Shown one piece after another: positions 45,565 through 53,396 of a stretch of 64,000 bases of DNA (its first letter is position 1; every line of letters begins with the position of its first letter). Under the pieces are notes generated by a model. That model saw only the letters and a program-made list of their open reading frames with translations. It did not search any database and was not told the DNA's origin. The DNA comes from 70-18 sp041691815 (GTDB lineage Bacteria > Pseudomonadota > Alphaproteobacteria > Acetobacterales > Acetobacteraceae). Made by a program: the position numbers and the translations under genes. The stretch covers positions 30,339 through 94,338 of the forward strand of contig JBEPTZ010000002.1 of NCBI GenBank assembly GCA_041691815.1, read 5' to 3'.

Positions 45565-47370
45565 TCAACGCATCTCCTCGACCGGGGTCACGCCCATCAC
45601 CGCCAGTCCGGACCTGAGCACCATCGCCGTGGCGGCCACCAGGGCCACCCGGGCGCGGGTCTCGTCCGGTGCATCGGCGCGCAGGAACCGCAGTGCAGCA
45701 TCGTCCCTGCCCCGGTTCCACAGCATATGAAAGTCGGCCGCTAAATCATAGAGGAAAAACGCAATTCGGTGTGGTTCACGCGCCAGCGCCGCCGCTTCCA
45801 CCACCCGCGGCCAACTGGCGATGCGGCGGATCAGCGCCAGGTCGGCCTCATGCGCCAGGCCGGTAAGCTCCGCCTCAGCAAGGGCTTGTGGCGCCGTCGC
45901 GGCCTGGCCCAACATCTCGTCGGCAGCCCGCAGAATGCTCCGGCAGCGGGCATGCGCGTATTGCACATAGAACACCGGATTTTCCCGCGTCTGCGCCACC
46001 GCGGCGGCGATATCGAACTCCATCTGGGCGTCGGATTTGCGCGTCAGCATGGTAAACCGCACGGCATCCCGGCCCACCTCTTCCAGCAGGTCGCGCAGCG
46101 TGATGAAGGTGCCGGCGCGCTTGCTCATCCGCACCGGCTCGCCATCCTTCAGCACCTTGACCATCTGGCACAGCACGACTTCCAGCGTGCACGGCCGGTT
46201 GGCCGCCGCCGACAGCGCCTTCACCGCGGCGGTCATCCGCGACACGTAGCCGCCATGGTCGGCGCCCAGCACGTCGATCAGCACATCGGCGCCGCGGCGC
46301 ATCTTGTCGGCGTGATAGGCGATGTCGTTGGCGAAATAGGTGGCGGTGCCGTCCGACTTGCGCAGCGGACGATCGACATCGTCGCCGAACGCGGTGGCGC
46401 GGAACAGCGTCTGCTCGCGCGGCTCCCAGTCGTCCGGCGTCTTGCCCTTCGGCGGATCGAGGATGCCCTCATAGATCAGCCCGGCGGCCTGCAACTGGGC
46501 GATCGTCACATCCGCCGCCCCCGCCTCGGCCAGCGCGCGCTCGGAACTGAACACCTCCTGATGCACGCCGAGCAGCGCCAGATCCTCGCGGATCGCGTCC
46601 ATCATCCGGTCCAGCGTGAAGTCACGCACGACGAGGAACCACTGCACGGTTTCCGCCACCGTACCGCCAGGCCCGGCCAGCGCCGCGCCATGCGCCGCCG
46701 CCAGCGCCACACCGACCTCCACCAGATAGTCGCCGCGATATTGCAGCCCGCCCGGCACCTGGGCGGAGAATTCCGCCTCCGAGAGCATGGTGCCGACCGC
46801 CTGCAGGTAGCGCCAATAGGCCGCCCAGGCGAGTGCGGTCACCTGGTTGCCGGCGTCGTTGATATAGTACTCCTTGCGCACCTCGAAGCCGGCCTTGGCC
46901 AGCAGGTTGGCCAGCACGTCGCCGACCACCGCACCGCGGCAATGGCCGACATGCATCGGCCCGGTGGGGTTGGCGGAGACGTATTCCACGTTCACCCGCA
47001 CCCCCTGCCCGGCGGTGCCGCGCCCGAATTCCTCACCGGCACGCAGCACCACCGGCAGCTGCGCCGTCCAGGCCGAGGGGTGCAGCCGCAGGTTGACGAA
47101 GCCCGGCCCGGCCGCCTCGGCGCTGGCCACCATCGGCTCGGCGGCCAGCGCGGCGACCAGGGCGGCGGCGATCTCGGTCGGCTTGCGCTTCGCCGCCTTG
47201 GCCACCACCAGGGCCGCGTTGGTCGCCATGTCGCCATGCGCCGCCTCGCGGGTGGGGGTTACCTCCACTCGCGCCAGCGCCGCCGGGTCGAGTTCCGGCA
47301 GGGTCGCGGACAGCGCCGCCAGCACGCGGTCGCGCATCGCCGCGAAGATGTTATGCGTCATAACCATCAT
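45565..47370 (-). CDS. argS: Arginine-tRNA ligase
   Basis: About 600-residue class I synthetase charging tRNA-Arg. The N-terminal Add-1 domain is followed by the catalytic core with NVEYVSANPTGPMHVGHCRG (HIGH motif as HVGH) and KEYYINDAGNQV; the KMSKS-like loop reads VRMSKRAGTF; the C-terminal DALR anticodon-binding domain ends with VLRSGLAVMGVTPVEEMR. Starts at 47370, 47367 and 47361 are all in frame; 47361 has an AGG at suitable distance. It lies nine bases after dgt on the same strand, in the conserved dgt-argS-SPOR order. Confidence 0.97.
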   Translation of the reverse strand: MMVMTHNIFAAMRDRVLAALSATLPELDPAALARVEVTPTREAAHGDMATNAALVVAKAAKRKPTEIAAALVAALAAEPMVASAEAAGPGFVNLRLHPSAWTAQLPVVLRAGEEFGRGTAGQGVRVNVEYVSANPTGPMHVGHCRGAVVGDVLANLLAKAGFEVRKEYYINDAGNQVTALAWAAYWRYLQAVGTMLSEAEFSAQVPGGLQYRGDYLVEVGVALAAAHGAALAGPGGTVAETVQWFLVVRDFTLDRMMDAIREDLALLGVHQEVFSSERALAEAGAADVTIAQLQAAGLIYEGILDPPKGKTPDDWEPREQTLFRATAFGDDVDRPLRKSDGTATYFANDIAYHADKMRRGADVLIDVLGADHGGYVSRMTAAVKALSAAANRPCTLEVVLCQMVKVLKDGEPVRMSKRAGTFITLRDLLEEVGRDAVRFTMLTRKSDAQMEFDIAAAVAQTRENPVFYVQYAHARCRSILRAADEMLGQAATAPQALAEAELTGLAHEADLALIRRIASWPRVVEAAALAREPHRIAFFLYDLAADFHMLWNRGRDDAALRFLRADAPDETRARVALVAATAMVLRSGLAVMGVTPVEEMR

Positions 47371-47379
47371 ACCTGATCA

Positions 47380-48531
47380 TTATCCTGAAACCGAAAGATC
47401 CGTCAGCCGCCGATGCTCGTCCCGCGCGAAGCGGTCGGTCATGCCGGCGATATAGTCGGCGACCATCAGCGCCGCCCGCGGCGAGCCACTTTCGCCGGCC
47501 CGTGCTCGCCAATCGTCCGGCAGCAGCCCGGTTTCGCCGTGCAGCAGCGCGAACACCTCACCGGTCAGCCGGCGCGCCTTGGCGGTCATGCGGTTGACCC
47601 GCCAGTGCCGATACATCCGCGCGAACAGGAATTCCTTGATCACCCGGTTGGCCTCGGCCATCGGCGGGCTGAACGCCACCACCGCCCGCCTGGCCCGCCG
47701 TATCGCAGCGGCATCCGGCGGCGCCAGCGTGGCGATGCGCTGCCGGCTCTCAGCCACCAGGTCGCTGACGAACACGTTGATCACCCGGCGGATGGTCTCG
47801 TGGCGCAGCCGCGGCGGCGGCACGTCCAGGCTGGCCCGCCGCGCCGCGGCCAGCGCCTCGCCGACCACCGGCAGGTGCGAGATATCCTCCACCGCCAGCA
47901 GCCCGGCCCGCAGCCCGTCATCGAGGTCGTGCGCGTGATAGGCGATGTCGTCGGCCAGCGACGCCACCTGCGCCTCGGCGGAGGCATAGGTGCCCAGTTC
48001 CAGCCCGTGCCGGGCGTCGTATTCGGCGACATAGAGCGGCGGCTTGCGGAGCGGGCCATTGTGCTTGGCCAGCCCCTCCAGCGTTTCCCAGGTCAGGTTC
48101 AGCCCGTCGAACGCCGCATACCTGCTCTCCAGCAGGGTCACCACCCGCAGGCTCTGGGCGTTGTGGTCGAAGCCGCCGAACGGCTTCATCGCGGCCGACA
48201 GCGCCTCCTCGCCGGCATGGCCGAACGGCGGGTGGCCGAGATCGTGGGCCAGCGCCAGCGCCTCGGTGAGGTCCTCGTCCAGCCGCAACTCGCGGGCGAC
48301 GCTGCGGGCGATCTGCGCCACCTCGATGCTGTGGGTCAGCCGGGTGCGGAAGAAATCGCCCTCATGGTTGACGAACACCTGGGTTTTGTATTGCAGCTTG
48401 CGGAACGCCGAGGCGTGGATGATGCGGTCGCGGTCGCGCTGCCACGGGCTGCGGGTCGGCGCTTCCGGCTCCGGATAGAGCCTGCCCCGCGACGTTTCGG
48501 CCTGAACCGCCCATGCTGCCTTGTCATTCAC
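47380..48531 (-). CDS. dgt: Deoxyguanosinetriphosphate triphosphohydrolase-like protein
   Basis: 383-residue HD-domain phosphohydrolase that removes triphosphate from dNTPs. The family start PTRSPWQRDRDRIIHASAF is followed by FFRTRLTHSIEVAQIAR (first His), LALAHDLGHPPFGHAGE (HD pair) and LADDIAYHAHDLDDGL (last Asp). GTG 48531 is chosen as the start because the family-like sequence begins soon after; the frame continues about 117 codons upstream but runs through erpA on the other strand. It is divergent from erpA, with 66 bases between starts, and begins the dgt-argS-SPOR transcript. Confidence 0.94.
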   Translation of the reverse strand: MNDKAAWAVQAETSRGRLYPEPEAPTRSPWQRDRDRIIHASAFRKLQYKTQVFVNHEGDFFRTRLTHSIEVAQIARSVARELRLDEDLTEALALAHDLGHPPFGHAGEEALSAAMKPFGGFDHNAQSLRVVTLLESRYAAFDGLNLTWETLEGLAKHNGPLRKPPLYVAEYDARHGLELGTYASAEAQVASLADDIAYHAHDLDDGLRAGLLAVEDISHLPVVGEALAAARRASLDVPPPRLRHETIRRVINVFVSDLVAESRQRIATLAPPDAAAIRRARRAVVAFSPPMAEANRVIKEFLFARMYRHWRVNRMTAKARRLTGEVFALLHGETGLLPDDWRARAGESGSPRAALMVADYIAGMTDRFARDEHRRLTDLSVSG

Positions 48532-48597
48532 ACCCCGCCGTCTACACGCATGCACTCGGCCCTTCAATCCGCGGGCCGGATGGCCTATGTTACCCGC

Positions 48598-48948
48598 ATG
48601 GACAACATGCTCGCCGATCCGGCTTCGTTCCGCCTGACTGAGAGCGCCGCACGGCGCGTCGCCGAGATCGCCGCGGCCGAGGGCGGCGGCAAGGCGCTGC
48701 GCGTCGCGGTGCTGGCCGGCGGCTGTTCCGGCTTCCAGTATTCCTTCGCGCTGGATGGCGCCCAGGCCGAGGACGACGTGGTGATCCAGCAGGGCGACGC
48801 CCGGGTGCTGATCGACCCCGCCAGCCTCGATCTGCTGGCCGGCGCCGAGTTGGACTATGCCGAGGCGCTGATGGGCGCGCACTTCGCCGTCCGCAACCCG
48901 AATGCATCGAGCGGCTGCGGCTGCGGCACCAGCTTCGCCATCGAATAG
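48598..48948 (+). CDS. erpA: Iron-sulfur cluster insertion protein ErpA
   Basis: 116-residue A-type Fe-S carrier. The three conserved Cys are Cys43 (AGGCSGFQYSF), Cys107 and Cys109 (SSGCGCGTSF). It receives clusters from the assembly scaffold and delivers them to apoproteins. ATG 48598 is preferred by family length; ATGs at 48580 and 48550 are in frame. Position next to dgt is the usual alphaproteobacterial arrangement. The next gene, xthA, begins nine bases after the stop. Confidence 0.94.
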   Translation: MDNMLADPASFRLTESAARRVAEIAAAEGGGKALRVAVLAGGCSGFQYSFALDGAQAEDDVVIQQGDARVLIDPASLDLLAGAELDYAEALMGAHFAVRNPNASSGCGCGTSFAIE

Positions 48949-48956
48949 CCGCGCCG

Positions 48957-49730
48957 GTGCGGCTCGCCACCTGGAATGTGAATTCCATCCGCCAGCGCGC
49001 CCCGCATGTGCGGGCCTGGCTGGAGCGGGTGCAGCCCGATGTGCTGTTCCTGCAGGAAATCAAATGCGAGGCGCCGCAGTTTCCGCTGGACGGGCTGGAG
49101 GAGCTTGGCTACCGCGCCGAAATCGTCGGCCAGAAGTCCTATAACGGCGTCGCCGCGCTCAGCCGCGTGCCGTTCAACATCACGAACCGCGCCCTGCCCG
49201 GCCTGCCCGAGGACGACGCCCAGGCCCGCTATATCGAGGGCGAACTGGCCGATGGGACCATCGCCATCGGCATCTACCTGCCCAACGGCAACTCGGGCGG
49301 CGAGGCCGGCTACGCCTACAAGCTGGCCTGGATGGAAGCGCTGCGCGCCCGCGCCGCCGCGTTGCTGCAAGCCGGCCGCGAGATCGCCATCCTCGGCGAC
49401 TATAATGTCTGCCCGGAAGACCGCGACTTCGCCCCCGGCGCCATCGCCCCCGGCGACGCCCTGGTGCGCCCGGAAACCCGCGCCCGCTTCCGCGCCCTGC
49501 TCTGGCTCGGCCTCACCGACGCCCTGCGCGCCCTGCACCCCGCCGAGCGCCTGTTCACCTTCTGGGACTACCAGGCCGGCGCCTGGCCCCGCGACATCGG
49601 CATGCGCATCGACCACGCGCTGCTGTCGGCCGGGCTGGCGGAGCGGTTGCAGAGCGTCGTGGTCGATAAGGATGAGCGGGGGATGGAGAAGGCGTCGGAT
49701 CACGTGCCGGTGGTGGTGTCGGTCGGGTAA
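48957..49730 (+). CDS. xthA: Exodeoxyribonuclease III
   Basis: 257-residue endonuclease/exonuclease/phosphatase-fold enzyme for abasic-site repair and 3' end processing. RLATWNVNSIRQRAPHVRAW opens the protein; metal-binding Glu34 is in FLQEIKCE; GDYNVCPED and the final catalytic SDHVPVVV are present. The start is GTG 48957, giving the expected first residues; no ATG is nearby. It is cotranscribed with erpA. Confidence 0.95.
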   Translation: MRLATWNVNSIRQRAPHVRAWLERVQPDVLFLQEIKCEAPQFPLDGLEELGYRAEIVGQKSYNGVAALSRVPFNITNRALPGLPEDDAQARYIEGELADGTIAIGIYLPNGNSGGEAGYAYKLAWMEALRARAAALLQAGREIAILGDYNVCPEDRDFAPGAIAPGDALVRPETRARFRALLWLGLTDALRALHPAERLFTFWDYQAGAWPRDIGMRIDHALLSAGLAERLQSVVVDKDERGMEKASDHVPVVVSVG

Positions 49731-49812
49731 GCGGGGCCGCGCCCTGGGCCTCGGCCGATGGACCTGGCAGGGCGACAGGCGAGTCGTCCGGTCAGCCAAC
49801 AACCAGAGATGA

Positions 49813-50502
49813 CTATGCCGGCACGTAAAATCCCCAAACGCCATTCGAGAGTTCGCCCGCCGCGAAGCGCACCCGGGTGCAGTCATCCGCCACGTCGTAA
49901 ACCTCGTAGCTGTGGATCTGCGCCGGGTGCGCCGGATGCGGCAGCATCGCCACCTCCCTGCCCACCGGCACCCATTTCAGCACCCACACGTCGAGGCCGC
50001 CGATCCGCAGCCCGTCATTGGCGAACCCGACATGCACCGCCTGCCAGCGCGGCGTGCTGGTGGCCGCCGCCCGACTCATCGTCGCGCCGGACGGCAACGG
50101 CGCCGGCATATCCGGCCCGCGCGCCCACCAGCCCGACTCGCCCCGCGGCACCGTTCTGCCCGCCCAGACCGACTGTCGCGGCACGACCGCCGCGGACGCC
50201 ACCTCCCGCCGTCGCACCAGCCGGCGCAGCAGCCAGCCCAACCCGAAGCCCAGCGCGGTCAGCGGCAGCCAGACCACCGCCGCCACGCCGCTCAGAATCG
50301 CCATGCCGTAGAACGCCGTGGCCAGCGCATCCGGCTCATGCGGCCGTGTCGCCATGTCGCGGAAGATCATCGCCCAATACACCACCAGCGGCAGAGCCAG
50401 CCAGGCCAGCATCGCGCGCCCCAGCCAGCGCCGGGGGAGGCCGGCCACCATCGCCACCTCCGCCACCAGCGAGCCGGTGACGACCATCCCGAACAACTGC
50501 AT
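49813..50502 (-). CDS. Hypothetical membrane protein
   Basis: 229-residue protein with three hydrophobic segments in the first 100 residues (about 1-22, 30-47, 62-92), a basic junction LLRRLVRRRE and a soluble C-terminal half. The latter contains PRWQAVHVGFANDGLRIGGL and VLPHPAHPAQ-like segments, and ends GELSNGVWGFYVPA. I do not recognise a family. Codon use and a clean ATG support it as real. It is convergent with xthA and stands alone. Confidence 0.65.
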   Translation of the reverse strand: MQLFGMVVTGSLVAEVAMVAGLPRRWLGRAMLAWLALPLVVYWAMIFRDMATRPHEPDALATAFYGMAILSGVAAVVWLPLTALGFGLGWLLRRLVRRREVASAAVVPRQSVWAGRTVPRGESGWWARGPDMPAPLPSGATMSRAAATSTPRWQAVHVGFANDGLRIGGLDVWVLKWVPVGREVAMLPHPAHPAQIHSYEVYDVADDCTRVRFAAGELSNGVWGFYVPA

Positions 50503-50602
50503 TCGCCGGCCCGCCCCATCCTGGTGTGCGGCATCCTTCGGTCCGGCGCGGGGCGGCGTCCAATTACGATAGCGTTACCGGTTTGCTGCCGGGCCGAACT
50601 GC

Positions 50603-52006
50603 CTAAAGCTCCGCCACCGCAAACGGCTGCGCCAGTTCCAGCGTCCTCGCCCCGCGCAGCACCAGATCATCGCGGTACAGCCCGGCGGCCAGTTGCACCG
50701 CGCGTGGCAGGCCGTTGGCGGCGAAGCCCATCGGCACCGAGATCGCCGGCTGGCGGGTCAGGTTGAAGGCGCAGGTCCACGGCGCCCATTGGCTCCACAG
50801 CGCCTCGGCCGGGTTGCTGGTGGGCGTGTCGGCCAGTGGCGGTGCCATCGGCACGCTGGGGCATAGCACCAGGTCGTAGCGCTGGTGGAAGCGGGCCATG
50901 GCGTGGGCGGCGGCGAGGCGGCTGGCCTCCAACTCCAGCATGTCGAGCGCGGTGGCGCCGGCATGGGCGGCGGCGACCTCCAGCAGGCCGGGGTCCAGCA
51001 TGTGGCGGCGGGTCTCGGGGAAGCCGTTCACCAGCCGGGCCAGGGCCACGCCCCAGATGCGTGAGAAAATCGCCCGCGTGTCCGGCAGGCCGGGGTCGGC
51101 CTCCTCCACCTCGGCGCCGGCCTCCACCAGGAACTGCGCGGCCTGCTCCACCGCGGCGATGCCCTCCCAGTCCACCGGCGCCTCGAACCCCGGCTGGCGC
51201 AGCACGGCGATGCGCAGGCCGGCCACGCCGTCCTCGATGCCGTCGCGCCAGTCGCGCGCATCGTCTGGCAGGCAGAACGGGTCGCGCAGGTCGAAGCGGG
51301 CCAGCGCATTCAGCAGCAGCGCGCTGTCGCGCACCGTGCGGGCGAGCGGGCCGAGCACGGCGACGTTGGCGAACGCGCCCAGCGGCCATTGCGGCACCCG
51401 GCCGAAGCTCGGCTTCAGCCCGACCACGCCGCACCAGGCGGCCGGGATGCGCACCGAGCCGCCGGCGTCGGTGCCGATATGCAGCGGCCCGAAGCCGGCC
51501 GCCGCCGCCGCGCCCGCCCCCGCCGAGGAGCCGCCCGGCGTGTGGTGCAGGTTCCACGGGTTGCGGGTGATGCCGTGCAGCGGGCAATCACCTTGCGCTT
51601 TCCAGCCGAATTCGGTGGTGGTGGTCTTGCCGATGATCACAGCACCCTCGGCCAGCAGGCTGGTGACAGCCGGCGCGTCCTCGGCCGCCGGGCCGGGCTC
51701 GGAGAGGCGGCTGCCGCGCCGGGTCGGCAGGCCGGCGACGTCCACCAGGTCCTTCACCGTCACCGGCACGCCGTCCAGCCCGCCGATCGGCCGGCCGACC
51801 CGCCAGCGCGCCTCGCTCGCCTCGGCGGCGGCCAGGGCCGCGGGGTGCATCGCCGCGAAAGCGTTGATCGCCGGATTCAGCCGGGTGATGCGCTCGCTGA
51901 TCGCCTGCAGCACCTCCACCGGGCTGAGGGCGCGGCGGGAATACAGGCCAAGGAGGTCCTCGGCGGTCATCATGGCGGGGTCGGTGGCGGAGATCGGGGC
52001 AGGCAT
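50603..52006 (-). CDS. Amidase (amidase signature family)
   Basis: 467-residue Ser-cisSer-Lys hydrolase. Lys85 is in GVPVTVKDLVDVAG, the cis-Ser in PGGSSAGAGAAAAAG (157-171), and the nucleophile Ser184 in IGTDAGGSVRIPAAWCG. It resembles aryl/aliphatic amidases and Asp/Glu-tRNA amidotransferase A-like enzymes, but no gatB or gatC is adjacent, so a catabolic amidase is more likely. ATG 52006 has GGAAGAG eight bases upstream. It is divergent from the deacetylase, with 65 bases between start codons. Confidence 0.93.
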   Translation of the reverse strand: MPAPISATDPAMMTAEDLLGLYSRRALSPVEVLQAISERITRLNPAINAFAAMHPAALAAAEASEARWRVGRPIGGLDGVPVTVKDLVDVAGLPTRRGSRLSEPGPAAEDAPAVTSLLAEGAVIIGKTTTTEFGWKAQGDCPLHGITRNPWNLHHTPGGSSAGAGAAAAAGFGPLHIGTDAGGSVRIPAAWCGVVGLKPSFGRVPQWPLGAFANVAVLGPLARTVRDSALLLNALARFDLRDPFCLPDDARDWRDGIEDGVAGLRIAVLRQPGFEAPVDWEGIAAVEQAAQFLVEAGAEVEEADPGLPDTRAIFSRIWGVALARLVNGFPETRRHMLDPGLLEVAAAHAGATALDMLELEASRLAAAHAMARFHQRYDLVLCPSVPMAPPLADTPTSNPAEALWSQWAPWTCAFNLTRQPAISVPMGFAANGLPRAVQLAAGLYRDDLVLRGARTLELAQPFAVAEL

Positions 52007-52071
52007 GGGGCTCTTCCGGGTTGGCGGTTTCCGGGGCAGCATAGGCATGCGCAGCCGAGAAGGAACCCCGC

Positions 52072-52980
52072 ATGAGCGATCCCGAAACCACCCCCGACCG
52101 CGGCGAACCCTGGCAATGGCCCGAAAGCACCTGGCGCGGCATCGTCGAGCGCGCCTATGGCGGCCGCAGCCTGGCGCCGCCAAGCTGGCCGGATGGCGCC
52201 AGCTGCGCGGTGGCGCTAAGCTTCGATGCCGACCACGAGACCATCCCGCTGCGCGACGCCGATGAAAGCCCGATGCGCATCAGCGAGGGCCAGTACGGCA
52301 GCCGGCGCGGCATGCCCCGCATCCGCGCGCTGCTGGAGCGCGAGGGCATTCCGGCGACCTTCTTCTACCCCGCCGTCTCCGCCCTGCTGCACCCCGACGA
52401 GGTGCGCGGCGTGGCGCAGGAGGGCCATGAGATCGGCATCCATTCCTGGATCCACGAACGCAACACCTCCCTGCCCTACGAGGCCGAGCGCGACCTGTCG
52501 TTCCGCGCCGCCGAGGTGCTGGAGCAGCTCTCCGGCCGCGCGCCGGTGGGCATGCGCACCGCCAGCTGGGACTTCTCGCCGAACACGCTGGTGATCATTC
52601 AGGAGATGGGGCTGCTGTACGACTCCTCGCTGATGGCCGACGACGACCCGTACGAGCTGCTGTCGGACGGCGAGCCTTCCGGGGTGGTGGAGCTACCGCC
52701 GGAATGGATTCGCGACGATGCGGTGTATTTCAACATGAACCGCTTCTCCGGCCTGCGCCCGTACACGCCGCCGAGTTCGGTGGAGGAGATCTTCCGCGCC
52801 GAGTTCGACGGCGCGCTGGCCGAGGGCGGCCTGTTCCTGCTGACCATGCACCCGCATGTCAGCGGCCACCGCAGCCGCATCAAGGTGCTGGAGCGGCTGA
52901 TCAAATACATCAAGAGCCAGGGCAAGGTATGGTTCGCCACCCACGAGCAGGTGGCGCGCTGGTGCAAGGGAACGGCATAA
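52072..52980 (+). CDS. Polysaccharide deacetylase family protein (PuuE/allantoinase-like)
   Basis: 302-residue carbohydrate esterase 4-fold enzyme without a signal peptide, so probably cytoplasmic. The catalytic and metal residues are Asp52/Asp54 in SFDADHET, and His124 and His128 in IGIHSWIHERN; the third motif region is MRTASWDFSPNTL, and LFLLTMHPHVSGHRSRI supplies the late His. This layout fits the PuuE/PgdA-like group that acts on small amides such as allantoin or imides. Together with the divergent amidase it suggests nitrogen-compound degradation. Confidence 0.88.
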   Translation: MSDPETTPDRGEPWQWPESTWRGIVERAYGGRSLAPPSWPDGASCAVALSFDADHETIPLRDADESPMRISEGQYGSRRGMPRIRALLEREGIPATFFYPAVSALLHPDEVRGVAQEGHEIGIHSWIHERNTSLPYEAERDLSFRAAEVLEQLSGRAPVGMRTASWDFSPNTLVIIQEMGLLYDSSLMADDDPYELLSDGEPSGVVELPPEWIRDDAVYFNMNRFSGLRPYTPPSSVEEIFRAEFDGALAEGGLFLLTMHPHVSGHRSRIKVLERLIKYIKSQGKVWFATHEQVARWCKGTA

Positions 52981-53120
52981 TCGCTGCCTCCGCGTGTCGC
53001 TTCATCGTGAAGGCAGGATTCACATGGCGGCGGGGAGAACGGGAGAAGCAAGCGCCGCTGCTGCGCTACCTCTTCGGCTTTCCGCCTCTTTGTGATCCTG
53101 CTTCCTTGCTTACCTAATCA

Positions 53121-53159
53121 AGCAAGACAGGTCGCAAAGAGACGTAGAGGCGAAGAGAA
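53121..53159 (+). repeat. Dispersed repeat (family 3), forward copy
   Basis: AGCAAGACAGGTCGCAAAG followed by AGACGTAGAGGCGAAGAGAA. The reverse complement recurs at 53318-53356 with two mismatches, giving a long inverted repeat that encloses the tandem array. The part GACGTAGAGGCG(A/T)AGAGAAGCAAG is found again at 61615-61638. Confidence 0.75.
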
Positions 53160-53193
53160 GCAAGCGGAGCAGGATTCATCTCAGTCCTTTCTT

Positions 53194-53253
53194 CTCCCCG
53201 TCTCCCCGTCTCCCCGTCTCCCCGTCTCCCCGTCTCCCCGTCTCCCCGTCTCC
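53194..53253. repeat. Tandem array of an eight-base unit, G-quadruplex-prone
   Basis: Seven complete units of CTCCCCGT in a row with a partial eighth. On the minus strand this is GGGG separated by four bases, seven times over, a pattern that can form G-quadruplexes. The minus strand here is the transcript strand leaving ftsK, just after its stop codon. Confidence 0.85.
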
Positions 53254-53317
53254 ATGTGAATTCTGTCTTCGAGACCAACAAATGGAGACGGCGAGCAGCA
53301 AGTTCCGCCGCTGCGCT

Positions 53318-53356
53318 ATCTCTTCGCCGCTACGTCTCTTTGTGACCTGTCTTGCT
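53318..53356 (-). repeat. Dispersed repeat (family 3), reverse copy
   Basis: Reverse complement of 53121-53159 with two mismatches in about 38 bases. It lies about 40 bases beyond the ftsK stop. A looser copy in the same orientation begins near 53061 (GCTGCGCTACCTCTTCGG). Confidence 0.75.
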
Positions 53357-53396
53357 TGCTGATCGGCGCCCAACCACTCAGGCCTGATGGCAGCCC

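Larger units (their letters stand above)
52981..53396. other. Repeat-filled gene-free stretch between convergent genes
   Basis: About 415 bases between the deacetylase and ftsK stops. It contains three copies of a roughly 40-base sequence (family 3; around 53061-53113, 53121-53159 and 53318-53356, the middle one reversed) and an eight-base tandem array (53194-53253). I see no gene; the short frames here translate into repetitive Arg/Gly strings. Confidence 0.6.
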
